Part shown: positions 54,670 to 63,536 of the stretch, piece by piece
How the letters are laid out: each line of letters begins with the position of its first letter
How positions within the stretch are numbered: the first letter of the stretch is position 1
NCBI RefSeq assembly: GCF_000380505.1
Contig: NZ_AQYH01000020.1
Location: 124,001-188,000, forward strand
Length of the DNA stretch: 64,000 nucleotides
Reading direction: 5' to 3'
Source: Kaistia granuli DSM 23481
GTDB lineage: Bacteria > Pseudomonadota > Alphaproteobacteria > Rhizobiales > Kaistiaceae
The notes under the pieces: generated by a model
Seen by the model: only the letters and a program-made list of their open reading frames with translations
Database searches by the model: none
Told to the model about the DNA's origin: nothing
Translations under genes and position numbers: made by a program

Positions 54670-55221
54670 TCAGCTGGTGCTGCCGGCGGGCGTCGTCGAC
54701 GGCGCTGCCTCGGGGGCAGGGGCGGCCGTCGCGTCCGAGGGAGCGCCGAGCGCGTCGCGGAGCGCCCGCTCCTGTTCGTCGGTCAGCGAGGTCCGCATGA
54801 CCGTGCCGCCGACGCCGCGCAGGTCGGCGAGCACCTTGTCGGTGGTCATCTTGCGGATCAGCAGGAACAGGCCGGCATTGCCGGGAGCCAGCGATTCCGC
54901 GGCGTCCTTCATGAACTGGTCATTGATGCCGACATCGGTGAGCTTGCCGCCCAGCGCGCCCGAGGCGGCGCCGATCGCTGTGCCGACCAGCGGCATCAGG
55001 AAGATGAAGCCGACCAGCGTGCCCCAGAAGGCACCCGACACCGCGCCGGCAGCCGTCGTGTTGACCAGCTGGTTCAGCTTGATGCGACCCTTGTCGTCGC
55101 GCACGGCGACAACCGCGTCGGCGAGCTCGATCAGGTACTCCTTCTGCATCTCCAGGACCTTCTCCCGGACTTCTTCAGCCTTCTGCTCGGAAGGGAAGGC
55201 GATGAATACGAGGTCGCTCAT
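54670..55221 (-). CDS. DUF1269-family glycine-zipper membrane protein
   Basis: A 183-residue protein of the DUF1269 family. The N terminus (MSDLVFIAFPSEQKAEEVREKVLEMQKEYLIELADAVVAVRD) and DDKGRIKLNQLVNTTAAGAVSGAFWGTLVGFIFLMPLVGTAIGAASGALGG match the family, with one or two glycine-rich hydrophobic segments at about residues 60-100. A low-complexity Ala/Pro tail ends the protein. The start at 55221 has GGAG six bases upstream; the ATG 12 bases earlier does not. The function is unknown; members are often stress-linked. It is divergent from the SOS-controlled unit on the right. Confidence 0.8.
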   Translation of the reverse strand: MSDLVFIAFPSEQKAEEVREKVLEMQKEYLIELADAVVAVRDDKGRIKLNQLVNTTAAGAVSGAFWGTLVGFIFLMPLVGTAIGAASGALGGKLTDVGINDQFMKDAAESLAPGNAGLFLLIRKMTTDKVLADLRGVGGTVMRTSLTDEQERALRDALGAPSDATAAPAPEAAPSTTPAGSTS

Positions 55222-55569
55222 TGTAGACTCCATCGTTCAGGACGATTTCGAACAGGCTGCCGGTTTGCCCGGTCAGCGGCTCGCGGGCGGCCGCCGGGTC
55301 GCGGGCGAGGCCCGGCCGACGCGGCTACCATATCCTGCCGATCGAATATTGCGAGCGTGCGGAATCCCATCCGCGGGCGTTGCGTCCCAAATCGCGGCCA
55401 CCGACGTCCGGTTGCGCCTTCAACAGCGCGTGAGGCGAGCCGAATGGCCGCATTCGGACTGAAAGGATCGATTGCCGCAGGGTGGAAATTAGCGGTGGAA
55501 ACGTCGGGCTTGACCAAAAGAACAAAACGTGAACAAATGAGATATCGACAGTCCGATTAGGAGATAGCC
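55222..55569. other. Divergent intergenic region with SOS promoter
   Basis: A gap of 348 bases between the leftward DUF1269 gene and the rightward micropeptide gene. It contains the LexA box and promoter listed separately near its right end. The left part shows nothing distinct; open frames through it are unlikely to be coding. Confidence 0.6.
55510..55540 (+). promoter_or_regulatory. LexA box (GAAC-N7-GAAC) overlapping a promoter
   Basis: GAAC at 55520-55523 and GAAC at 55531-55534 are separated by exactly seven bases (AAAACGT). This is the exact direct-repeat LexA operator of alphaproteobacteria (GTTC-N7-GTTC on the other strand). TTGACC at 55510-55515 is a good -35 element, and the box lies between it and the A/T-rich -10 region around 55533-55540, the ideal place for repression. 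The controlled unit is the 32-residue peptide gene and probably dnaE. Confidence 0.8.
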
Positions 55570-55668
55570 ATGACAGCCTATATCCGTGACGCGGCAGCCC
55601 TCGGCGCCTTGATGCTCTTCATCGCGATGATCGGCCTGTGGTCGGATCTGCTCGTCGCCATCGTCTGA
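55570..55668 (+). CDS. SOS-controlled 32-residue single-pass membrane peptide
   Basis: The frame reads MTAYIRDAAALGALMLFIAM and continues to a C-terminal LLVAIV: a short polar N terminus (one Arg, one Asp) then a hydrophobic helix of about 20 residues. AGGAG lies eight bases before the ATG. A LexA box precedes it by 36 bases. Size, layout and SOS control recall SidA of Caulobacter, a 29-residue LexA-regulated inner-membrane inhibitor of division acting on FtsW/FtsN. Whether this is a true counterpart cannot be decided from so short a sequence. It could also be only a leader gene for dnaE, which begins 82 bases after its stop. Confidence 0.72.
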   Translation: MTAYIRDAAALGALMLFIAMIGLWSDLLVAIV

Positions 55669-55750
55669 CCGGCAAGGGCGGGAGAAAGGCGGCCGCGTGA
55701 TGGACAGGCGGGCTGCTCTCGCCGTAAATCGGGCGGAAGAGGATCGCCTG

Positions 55751-58700
55751 ATGAGTCATATCGCCCGGGACGTCGGATTTGTTCACCTGCGGGTCCACTC
55801 CGCCTATTCGCTGCTCGAAGGGGCGCTGCCGCTCAAGACGCTGATCAAGCTGGCGGCGGCGGACAAGATGCCGGCGCTGGGCCTGACCGATACCGGCAAT
55901 CTGTTCGGCGCGCTGGAATTCTCCGAGAAGACGGTGGAGACCGGTATCCAGCCGATCATCGGCTGCCAGGTCGCCATTCAGTTCGATGACGGCTTCGAGC
56001 CGTCGCGGCGGCCGGTCTCCGGCCAGAAGACGCTTTCCGATCTTGTCATGATCGCGTCGAACGAGGCCGGCTACTGGAACCTTGTCCGCCTGGTCTCGCG
56101 GGCCTTCATGGAGACGGATGCCGGCGACAAGCCGCATATCAAGTTCGCCGATCTCGAGGAATCGCATCAGGGCCTGATCGTCCTCACCGGCGGCGGCGCC
56201 GGACCGCTCGACCAGGCGATCCGGGTCGGGCAGGGCGCCTTCGCCGAGCGGCGGCTGGAGCGCATGGCCGGCCTGCTGGGCGACCGGCTCTATGTCGAAT
56301 TGCAGCGCCACAGGACGATCGAGGAGCAGCGGGCCGAACCGGAGCTGATCGATCTCGCCTATCGCCACGGCCTGCCCTTGGTCGCGACCAACGAGGCGTT
56401 CTTCCCGAAGCGCGACGACTACGAGGCGCATGACGCGCTGGTCGCCATTGCCGAGGGTGCGGTGGTGGCCGACGAGAAGCGCCGGCGGCTGACGCCCGAG
56501 CACTATTTCAAGTCGCGCGCCGAGATGGTCGAGCTGTTCGCCGACCTGCCGGAGGCGACCGACAATTCGGTCGAGATCGCGCTGCGCTGTTCCTACAGGC
56601 CGATGAAGCGCAAGCCGATCCTGCCGCGCTTCGCCGGCGCCGACGCCGAGCCCGAGGCGGCGGAGCTGGCCGAGGTCGCGGCGCTGCGCGATCTCGCCAG
56701 AACCGGCCTCGAGAAGCGGCTGGCCTTCCATGGCCTCGCGCCGGGGCTGACCGACAAGGACTATTGGGACCGGCTGGAATTCGAGCTGTCCGTCATCGAG
56801 AAGATGAAGTTCCCCGGCTACTTCCTGATCGTCGCCGACTTCATCCAGTGGGCGAAGTCGAAGGATATTCCCGTCGGGCCGGGCCGTGGTTCGGGCGCCG
56901 GCTCGCTGGTCGCCTGGTCGCTGACCATCACCGATCTCGATCCGATGCGCTTCGCGCTGCTGTTCGAGCGATTCCTCAATCCCGAGCGCGTGTCGATGCC
57001 GGACTTCGACATCGACTTCTGCCAGGACCGGCGCGGCGAGGTCATCGACTACGTCCAGCAGAAATACGGCGCCGCCCAGGTGGCGCAGATCATCACCTTC
57101 GGAACGCTGCAGGCGCGCGCCGTGCTGCGCGACGTCGGCCGCGTGCTGCAGATGCCGTACGGCCAGGTCGATCGGCTGTCGAAGATGGTGCCTCAGAACC
57201 CGGCCAACCCGGTCTCGCTGGCGCAGGCGCTCATCGACGAGCCGCGCCTGCGCGAGGCGCGCGACGAGGATCCGGCGGTCGCCCAGCTGCTGGGCATGGC
57301 GCAGAAGCTCGAGGGCTTGTATCGCCACGCCTCGACCCATGCCGCCGGCATCGTGATCGGCGACCGGCGGCTCGATGCGCTGGTGCCGCTCTATCGCGAT
57401 CCGCGCTCGACCATGCCGGTCACCCAGTTCAACATGAAGTGGGTCGAGAGCGCCGGCCTGGTCAAGTTTGACTTCCTCGGCCTGAAGACGCTGACGACGC
57501 TGTCGACGGCGCTGAAGCTGATCGCCAAGCGCGGCATCGAGGTCGATCTCGCCGCCATCCCGCTCGACGACCGGGCGAGCTACGACATGCTGACGCGGGG
57601 CGAGACCGTCGGCGTGTTCCAGCTGGAAAGCCAGGGCATGCGCAAGGCCCTGATGGGCATGCGGCCGGACCGGTTCGAGGACATCATCGCGCTCGTGGCG
57701 CTCTATCGTCCGGGCCCGATGGACAACATCCCGACCTACAACGCCCGCAAGCATGGCGAGGAGAAGCCGGACTATTATCATCCGCTGATCGAGGTCGTGC
57801 TCAAGGAGACGCACGGCGTCGTCATCTACCAGGAACAGGTGATGCAGATCGCGCAGATCCTGTCCGGCTACTCACTCGGCGAAGCCGACATGCTGCGCCG
57901 TGCCATGGGCAAGAAGATCAAGGCCGAGATGGATGCGCAGCGCGACCGCTTCGTGGTCGGCGCCGTCAAGCAGGGGCTGACCAAGGACCACGCCAACACC
58001 ATCTTCGACATGTTGGCCAAGTTCGCCGACTACGGCTTCAACAAGAGCCACGCGGCGGCCTACGCGCTCGTCGCCTACCAGACCGCCTATCTGAAGGCGA
58101 ACTACCCGGTCGAGTTCCTCGCCGCGTCGATGACGCTCGACATGGGCAATACCGAGAAGCTGAACGATTTCCGCCGCGAGGCGATGCGTCTCGGTATCAC
58201 TGTCGAGTTGCCCAGCGTCAACCGCTCCGGTGCGGTGTTCGACGTCGAGGAGGGGCGCATCCTCTATTCGCTGGCGGCGGTCAAGGGCGTCGGCAGCCAG
58301 GCGGTCGAGCATCTGGTCGAGAGCCGGGCCGACCGTCGTTTCCGCGATCTCTCCGATTTCGCCGCCCGGATCAATCCGCGCATCCTGAACAAGCGGACGC
58401 TGGAAAGCCTGATCTGCGCCGGCGCGCTGGACGGGCTCAATCCGGACCGCGCCAGCGTCATGGCCGGCGTCGAGCGGATCATGGCGATCGGCAACCGGGT
58501 GGTCGAGGGCGCCGCCATCGGCCAGGACGAATTGTTCGGCGAGGGCGGGCAGGGCGAGACGCTGACCCTGCCGGCGGTCGATCCGTGGATGCCGTCCGAG
58601 CGGCTGCAGCGCGAGCATGCAGTCGTCGGCTTCTATCTGAGCGCCCACCCGCTCGACGAATACGGGCCGATCCTGAAGAACATGCGGGTCCAGACCTGGG

Positions 58701-59212
58701 CGGAGTTTTCCGAATCCGTCCGTCTCGGCGCCGCCGCCGGTCGTCTGGCCGGCACGGTGACGACGCGGCAGGAACGCCGGACGAAATCCGGCAACAAGAT
58801 GGGCATCGTCCAGTTCTCCGATCCGACCGGCCAGTTCGAGGCCATCCTGTTCTCCGAGGCGCTCAACGAATATCGCGACCGGCTGGAGCCCGGCCAGTCG
58901 GTCATCCTGCAGGTCGGCGCGGAAGACCGGCCCGAAGGCATCAGCATCCGCATCGTCACGGTGAAGCCGCTCGACCAGATCACGACCGGCATCAAGCAGC
59001 TGCGCGTGTTCCTGCGCGGCGAGGAGCCGCTGCAGAGCCTCGAACGCCATCTGCCCAAGGGCAGAGGGGACGGCGATGTCAGCCTGGTGCTGATGCTGGA
59101 CAAGGGCCAGAAGGAGGTCGAGGTGCAGCTGCCGGGCCGCTACCAACTGTCGCCGCAGATCGCCAGCGCGCTCCGCGCCGTCAGCGGCGTCGTGCAGGTG
59201 GAGCTGGTGTAG
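55751..59212 (+). CDS. dnaE: DNA polymerase III alpha subunit (replicative)
   Basis: An 1153-residue catalytic subunit of the replicative polymerase. The PHP domain begins FVHLRVHSAYSLLEGALPLKTLI. The polymerase core includes PVGPGRGSGAGSLVAWSL and the catalytic aspartates in MPDFDIDFCQDRRGEVIDYV, then HASTHAAGIVIGD and GYGFNKSHAAAYALVAYQTAYLKANYPVEF. A C-terminal OB fold (LAGTVTTRQERRTKSGNKMGIVQFSDPTGQFEAILF) follows. Length and position after lolD mark it as the main DnaE1, not the mutagenic DnaE2/ImuC of imuAB cassettes. MSHIARDVGF is the chosen start, with AGAGGA upstream. The LexA-box promoter ahead of the micropeptide may also reach it. Confidence 0.96.
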   Translation: MSHIARDVGFVHLRVHSAYSLLEGALPLKTLIKLAAADKMPALGLTDTGNLFGALEFSEKTVETGIQPIIGCQVAIQFDDGFEPSRRPVSGQKTLSDLVMIASNEAGYWNLVRLVSRAFMETDAGDKPHIKFADLEESHQGLIVLTGGGAGPLDQAIRVGQGAFAERRLERMAGLLGDRLYVELQRHRTIEEQRAEPELIDLAYRHGLPLVATNEAFFPKRDDYEAHDALVAIAEGAVVADEKRRRLTPEHYFKSRAEMVELFADLPEATDNSVEIALRCSYRPMKRKPILPRFAGADAEPEAAELAEVAALRDLARTGLEKRLAFHGLAPGLTDKDYWDRLEFELSVIEKMKFPGYFLIVADFIQWAKSKDIPVGPGRGSGAGSLVAWSLTITDLDPMRFALLFERFLNPERVSMPDFDIDFCQDRRGEVIDYVQQKYGAAQVAQIITFGTLQARAVLRDVGRVLQMPYGQVDRLSKMVPQNPANPVSLAQALIDEPRLREARDEDPAVAQLLGMAQKLEGLYRHASTHAAGIVIGDRRLDALVPLYRDPRSTMPVTQFNMKWVESAGLVKFDFLGLKTLTTLSTALKLIAKRGIEVDLAAIPLDDRASYDMLTRGETVGVFQLESQGMRKALMGMRPDRFEDIIALVALYRPGPMDNIPTYNARKHGEEKPDYYHPLIEVVLKETHGVVIYQEQVMQIAQILSGYSLGEADMLRRAMGKKIKAEMDAQRDRFVVGAVKQGLTKDHANTIFDMLAKFADYGFNKSHAAAYALVAYQTAYLKANYPVEFLAASMTLDMGNTEKLNDFRREAMRLGITVELPSVNRSGAVFDVEEGRILYSLAAVKGVGSQAVEHLVESRADRRFRDLSDFAARINPRILNKRTLESLICAGALDGLNPDRASVMAGVERIMAIGNRVVEGAAIGQDELFGEGGQGETLTLPAVDPWMPSERLQREHAVVGFYLSAHPLDEYGPILKNMRVQTWAEFSESVRLGAAAGRLAGTVTTRQERRTKSGNKMGIVQFSDPTGQFEAILFSEALNEYRDRLEPGQSVILQVGAEDRPEGISIRIVTVKPLDQITTGIKQLRVFLRGEEPLQSLERHLPKGRGDGDVSLVLMLDKGQKEVEVQLPGRYQLSPQIASALRAVSGVVQVELV

Positions 59213-59336
59213 TCATTGCCATGCGGCGATGACACGCTCGCCGTCATCCCGTCCCCCGAGACGGCATCCATCCAGCCGGGTTGGGAAATCTGTCGCCACC
59301 CTCCCCATCTTGTGTTGATGCAGTGCGGCGAAACGC

Positions 59337-59365
59337 TTGCGCTCTGGCCTTTCGCCGCCTATAAG
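59337..59365 (+). promoter_or_regulatory. Housekeeping-type promoter of rpsB-tsf
   Basis: TTGCGC at 59337-59342 and TATAAG at 59360-59365 are separated by 17 bases. Transcription would start about 115 bases before the rpsB ATG. This leader could carry the S2 autoregulatory structure known for rpsB leaders, but none was proven by eye. Confidence 0.6.
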
Positions 59366-59489
59366 GCGCGCATTCCACACGTGGGGCTCGGGCTCCGGCG
59401 GCGATTTGCGAATCGTCCGACGGAACCCACCGGTGTCGCAATCGCGGCTTTCCCCACGGAGGTTAGAACCGGTAAAAGGAGATAGGGCC

Positions 59490-60281
59490 ATGGCTCTCCC
59501 GGATTATTCGATGCGTCAGCTGCTCGAGGCAGGCGTTCACTTCGGTCACCAGAAGCATCGCTGGAACCCGAAGATGGCGCCGTACCTGTATGGCGTCCGC
59601 AACAACATCCACATCATCGACCTGGCCCAGACCGTGCCGATGCTGCATCGTGCGCTCCAGGCTGTCAGCGACACGGTCGCCGGCGGTGGTCGCGTTCTCT
59701 TTGTCGGCACCAAGCGCCAGGCTTCCGAGCCGGTCGCCGCGGCTGCCAAGCGTTGCGCCCAGTACTATGTCAACTCGCGTTGGCTCGGCGGCATGCTGAC
59801 GAACTGGAAGACGATCTCGCATTCGATCCAGCGCCTGCGTCACCTCGACGAGCTGCTGTCTTCGGACGTGCAGGGCCTGACCAAGAAGGAGCGTCTGACG
59901 CTGTCGCGCGAGCGCGACAAGCTCGAGAACGCCCTTGGTGGCATCAAGGACATGGGCGGCATTCCGGACCTCCTGTTCGTCATCGACACGAACAAGGAAG
60001 CACTGGCCATTCAGGAAGCCCGTCGCCTGAACATCCCGGTCGCGGCCATCATCGATTCGAACTCGGATCCCGATGGCATCACCTACCCGATCCCCGGCAA
60101 TGACGACGCCGGCCGCGCGCTGACGCTCTATGGCGACCTGGTCGCCCGCGCTGCCCTCGACGGCATCCTGCGCGCTTCGGGTTCGGCTGGCATCGATCTC
60201 GGCGAGCAGGAAGAAGTCTACGAAGAGGCTCTTCCGGTCGAGGAAGTCCCGGCTGAGGAAGCCCCGGCCGCTTCGGTCTGA
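59490..60281 (+). CDS. rpsB: Small ribosomal subunit protein S2 (uS2)
   Basis: A 263-residue ribosomal protein. The N terminus [41 protein letters not shown], the [12 protein letters not shown] segment and [48 protein letters not shown] are all standard. It ends in an acidic, glutamate-rich tail ([19 protein letters not shown]) longer than in E. coli. AAAGGAGA precedes the ATG. It is followed by tsf. Confidence 0.98.
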   Translation: MALPDYSMRQLLEAGVHFGHQKHRWNPKMAPYLYGVRNNIHIIDLAQTVPMLHRALQAVSDTVAGGGRVLFVGTKRQASEPVAAAAKRCAQYYVNSRWLGGMLTNWKTISHSIQRLRHLDELLSSDVQGLTKKERLTLSRERDKLENALGGIKDMGGIPDLLFVIDTNKEALAIQEARRLNIPVAAIIDSNSDPDGITYPIPGNDDAGRALTLYGDLVARAALDGILRASGSAGIDLGEQEEVYEEALPVEEVPAEEAPAASV

Positions 60282-60331
60282 TGTGAACGCGCCGTCGCAC
60301 GCCAAGCGCGATGGATCGACTGAAACAAACG

Positions 60332-60360
60332 CAGCCGGGCGCTTTTGCCCGGCTGTTCGT
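60332..60360 (+). terminator. Hairpin between rpsB and tsf (possible attenuator)
   Basis: A perfect 9-pair stem, CAGCCGGGC and GCCCGGCTG, with loop GCTTTT, is followed by TTCGTT. Only partial termination is expected, since tsf follows 27 bases later without an obvious promoter. Confidence 0.6.
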
Positions 60361-60386
60361 TAGAACAACGTGAAACGAGGCAGACG

Positions 60387-61313
60387 ATGACCATTTCCGC
60401 TTCGATGGTGAAGGACCTGCGCGAGAAGACCGGCGCGGGCATGATGGACTGCAAGGCGGCGCTGATCGAGAACGGCGGCGACGTCGAGGCTTCGATCGAT
60501 TGGCTGCGGACCAAGGGTCTGGCCAAGGCGGCGAAGAAGGCCGGCCGCGTCGCGGCTGAGGGTCTCGTCGGCGTTGCGTCGTCGGGCCTGAAGGCGGTTG
60601 TCGTCGAGGTCAATTCCGAGACCGATTTCGTCGCCCGCAACGCCGAGTTCCAGCAGCTGGTACTCAACGTCGCGCAGGCAGCGCTCGACACGGACGGTTC
60701 GGTCGGCGCTGTCGCCGCTGCGACCTTCCCCGGCTCCGACAAGAATGTCGAGCAGGCGATCACCACCGCCGTCGCCACGATCGGCGAGCACATGAACCTG
60801 CGCCGCTCGGCCGCCGTCACCGTCAATGACGGCGTCGTCGCCAGCTACATCCACTCGGCCGTCGCGCCGGGCATCGGCAAGATCGGCGTTCTCGTCGGCC
60901 TCGAGTCGACCGGCGACAAGGACCAGCTCCTCGCGCTCGGCCGCCAGGTCGCGATGCACATCGCCGCCACCAACCCGCTGGCCGTTCGCAGTGAAGAGCT
61001 CGACGCCGACGTTGTGGCGCGTGAGCGCTCCGTCTACGCCGAGCAGGCGCGCGAGTCCGGCAAGCCGGAAGCGATCATCGAGAAGATGGTCGAGGGTCGC
61101 GTCCGCAAGTTCTATGAGGAAGTCGTGCTTCTCTCGCAGGCCTTCGTGATCAACCCCGACCTGACCGTCGAGAAGGCCCTCAAGGCCGCCGAGGCGGATG
61201 TCGGCGCGCCGATCGAGCTGAAGACCTTCGTCTCGTTCCGCCTCGGTGAGGGCGTCGAGAAGGAAGAGTCCGATTTCGCCGCCGAAGTCGCTGCGGCCGC
61301 CGGCACGAAATAA
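60387..61313 (+). CDS. tsf: Elongation factor Ts
   Basis: A 308-residue nucleotide exchange factor for EF-Tu. The N-terminal UBA-like domain has the signature [18 protein letters not shown] and [23 protein letters not shown], and the EF-Tu-contacting [15 protein letters not shown] (TDFV) motif is intact. The start [11 protein letters not shown] has GAGG upstream. It ends before a strong terminator. Confidence 0.98.
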   Translation: MTISASMVKDLREKTGAGMMDCKAALIENGGDVEASIDWLRTKGLAKAAKKAGRVAAEGLVGVASSGLKAVVVEVNSETDFVARNAEFQQLVLNVAQAALDTDGSVGAVAAATFPGSDKNVEQAITTAVATIGEHMNLRRSAAVTVNDGVVASYIHSAVAPGIGKIGVLVGLESTGDKDQLLALGRQVAMHIAATNPLAVRSEELDADVVARERSVYAEQARESGKPEAIIEKMVEGRVRKFYEEVVLLSQAFVINPDLTVEKALKAAEADVGAPIELKTFVSFRLGEGVEKEESDFAAEVAAAAGTK

Positions 61314-61347
61314 TCGGGGAACACCAGTTCCTTCGCGAAAAACAATG

Positions 61348-61377
61348 GGGCGCCGGATGACAATCCGGCGCCCTTCG
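61348..61377 (+). terminator. Terminator of rpsB-tsf
   Basis: A perfect 11-pair stem, GGGCGCCGGAT and ATCCGGCGCCC, with loop GACA, followed by TTCGTGT. The T-run is weak but the stem is very stable. Confidence 0.7.
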
Positions 61378-61419
61378 TGTATCCGGAGGCGCATTTCATA
61401 AAGTGAAGAGGAAGCTAGT

Positions 61420-62142
61420 ATGGCGGAATCGGTCCGTTTTCGACGTGTCCTCCTCAAGGTCTCCGGCGAAGCGCTTCTGGGTGATCAGCCTTTCGGCATC
61501 GATGAGAAAGTCATCGACCGGATCGCCGGCGAAGTCGGGCAGGCGGTCGAGCTGGGCGTCGAAGTCGGCCTCGTCGTCGGCGGTGGAAATATTTTTCGCG
61601 GCATGACCATCGCGAAGGCGGGCGGCAATCGCGTCGCCGGCGATCACATGGGCATGCTGGCGACCGTGATGAACGCCATCGGCATGCACGAGGCGCTCGA
61701 GCGTCGCGGCGTCTCCTCGCGCGTGTTCTCGGCGGTGCCGATGCCGACGATCTGCGAGACCTTCAGCCAGCAGCGTGCCGAACGCGCCCTGAAGCGCTCG
61801 AAGGTCGTGCTGTTCGCCGGCGGCACCGGCAATCCCTTCTTCACCACGGATTCGGGCGCGGCGCTGCGCGCGGCCGAGATGGGCTGCGAGGCGCTCTTCA
61901 AGGGCACCAATGTCGACGGCATCTATTCCGCCGACCCGCGCAAGGACCCGAACGCCGTCCGTTTCGAGCGCATGACGCATGCGGACGTGCTGTCGCGCGG
62001 CCTGCAGGTGATGGACACGGCCGCCGTTGCACTCGCTCGTGACAACGGCATTCCGCTTGTCGTATTTTCGATCCAGGAACCCAACGCGTTCGTCGATATC
62101 CTGCGCGGCCAGGGCCGTGCGACGGTTGTCGCTGACGATTGA
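61420..62142 (+). CDS. pyrH: Uridylate kinase (UMP kinase)
   Basis: A 240-residue hexameric enzyme phosphorylating UMP to UDP with ATP, of the amino-acid-kinase fold. [69 protein letters not shown] and [22 protein letters not shown] are all family hallmarks. It follows tsf after the terminator and precedes frr. Confidence 0.98.
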   Translation: MAESVRFRRVLLKVSGEALLGDQPFGIDEKVIDRIAGEVGQAVELGVEVGLVVGGGNIFRGMTIAKAGGNRVAGDHMGMLATVMNAIGMHEALERRGVSSRVFSAVPMPTICETFSQQRAERALKRSKVVLFAGGTGNPFFTTDSGAALRAAEMGCEALFKGTNVDGIYSADPRKDPNAVRFERMTHADVLSRGLQVMDTAAVALARDNGIPLVVFSIQEPNAFVDILRGQGRATVVADD

Positions 62143-62188
62143 TGTTCGCTGCCGCAATGTCGTCGGCGCGCCAATATATGAGGATGCC

Positions 62189-62734
62189 ATGAACTTCGAC
62201 GATCTCAAGCGCCGCATGGACGGTGCCGTCTCCGTCCTGAGGACCGAGCTTGCCGGGCTTCGCACCGGGCGCGCGTCCTCCAGCATGCTCGACCCGATCG
62301 TCGTCAACGCCTATGGCTCGCATATGCCGATCACGCAGCTGGCGACGATCAGCGTTCCCGAGCCGCGCCTGATCATGGTGCAGGTCTGGGACCGCGCCAC
62401 GGCCGGCGCCGTCGAGAAGGCGATCCGCGAGTCGAGCCTCGGCCTGAATCCGGTCGTCGAGGGCCAGGTGTTCCGCATTCCGATCCCGGAGCTCAACGCC
62501 GAGCGCCGCCAGGAATTCGTCAAGGTCGCGCATAAGTATGCCGAAGCCGCCCGCGTCTCGGTCCGCCATGTCCGTCGTGACGGCATTGACGGGCTGAAGA
62601 AGAGCGAGAAGGACGGCATGAGCGAGGACGAGAGCCGCAAGCTCTCCGAGAAGGTCCAGAAACTCACCGACGACACCATCGCCGAGATCGACGCGATCCT
62701 CGCGGCGAAGGAAGCGGAGATCACGCAGATCTGA
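62189..62734 (+). CDS. frr: Ribosome recycling factor
   Basis: A 181-residue, tRNA-shaped factor that splits post-termination ribosomes with [48 protein letters not shown] and [46 protein letters not shown] are diagnostic. The ATG of [10 protein letters not shown] has GAGGA just upstream; the open frame before it overlaps the end of pyrH and is discounted. Confidence 0.98.
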   Translation: MNFDDLKRRMDGAVSVLRTELAGLRTGRASSSMLDPIVVNAYGSHMPITQLATISVPEPRLIMVQVWDRATAGAVEKAIRESSLGLNPVVEGQVFRIPIPELNAERRQEFVKVAHKYAEAARVSVRHVRRDGIDGLKKSEKDGMSEDESRKLSEKVQKLTDDTIAEIDAILAAKEAEITQI

Positions 62735-62750
62735 TCGGGCGGGGATAGCC

Positions 62751-63536
62751 ATGAACTCGAATGCCGACGATTCGGGTGCCGAGCTCCTGGCGAAACCCAC
62801 AGGCGTCGCCGCGGCGCCCCTGAACGTGCCGCGTCACGTTGCCATCATCATGGATGGCAACGGGCGCTGGGCCCAGGGACGTGGCCTGTCGCGCACCGAG
62901 GGACACCGGCGCGGCATGGAGTCCGTCCGCACCGCCGTCGAGACCTCGCGCGAACTCGGCGTCTCCTACCTGACGCTGTTCAGCTTCTCGTCCGAAAACT
63001 GGTCGCGGCCGCCGCTCGAGGTGCAGTTCCTGTTCGGCCTGCTCCGCCTGTTCATCCAGCGCGATCTGGCCGAGTTGCACCGGAACGGCGTGCGCGTCAC
63101 CGTCATTGGCGACCGCGTCAAGCTCGCCGCCGACATCCGCTCGCTGCTCGACCAGGCCGAGGCGCTGACGCGCGACAATACCGGCCTGCGTCTCGTCATC
63201 GCCTTCAACTATGGCGCGCGCGACGAGATTGCCCGGGCGACGAGGCGGATCGCCGAGGAAGTCGCGGCCGGGCGCCTGTCGCCGGACGCGATCGACGAGA
63301 ATACCGTCCAGTCCTATCTCGATACGGCCGGCATGCCCGATCCGGATCTCGTCATCCGCACCAGCGGCGAGATGCGGCTGTCCAATTTCCTGCTTTGGCA
63401 GGCGGCCTATGCGGAACTCGTCTTCATCCCCGCCTTCTGGCCTGATTTCGATCGCGCGGCCTATCTGCAGGCGATCGAGGAATATTCGCGTCGCGTGCGG
63501 CGCTTTGGCGGAATTGCCGCCCGGAGGAGCGGTTGA
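62751..63536 (+). CDS. uppS: Undecaprenyl diphosphate synthase (isoprenyl transferase)
   Basis: A 261-residue cis-prenyltransferase making the C55 lipid carrier for peptidoglycan. Signature segments are VAIIMDGNGRWAQGRGLSRTEGHRRG (substrate-binding Asp), LTLFSFSSENWSRPPLEV, and the C-terminal DLVIRTSGEMRLSNFLLWQAAYAELVF. The first 25 residues are a poorly conserved extension. Its stop overlaps the putative TTG start of cdsA. Confidence 0.97.
   Translation: MNSNADDSGAELLAKPTGVAAAPLNVPRHVAIIMDGNGRWAQGRGLSRTEGHRRGMESVRTAVETSRELGVSYLTLFSFSSENWSRPPLEVQFLFGLLRLFIQRDLAELHRNGVRVTVIGDRVKLAADIRSLLDQAEALTRDNTGLRLVIAFNYGARDEIARATRRIAEEVAAGRLSPDAIDENTVQSYLDTAGMPDPDLVIRTSGEMRLSNFLLWQAAYAELVFIPAFWPDFDRAAYLQAIEEYSRRVRRFGGIAARRSG

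Noticed and set aside
55357-55560. Plus-strand open frame of 67 codons upstream of the micropeptide
   Set aside because: It contains the LexA box and promoter inside the frame, lacks a ribosome site and shows no protein-like pattern.
55751-59212. dnaE as the error-prone DnaE2 (ImuC) because of the LexA box
   Set aside because: There are no imuA or imuB genes beside it, and the 1153-residue length and its place after lolCD fit the replicative DnaE1.
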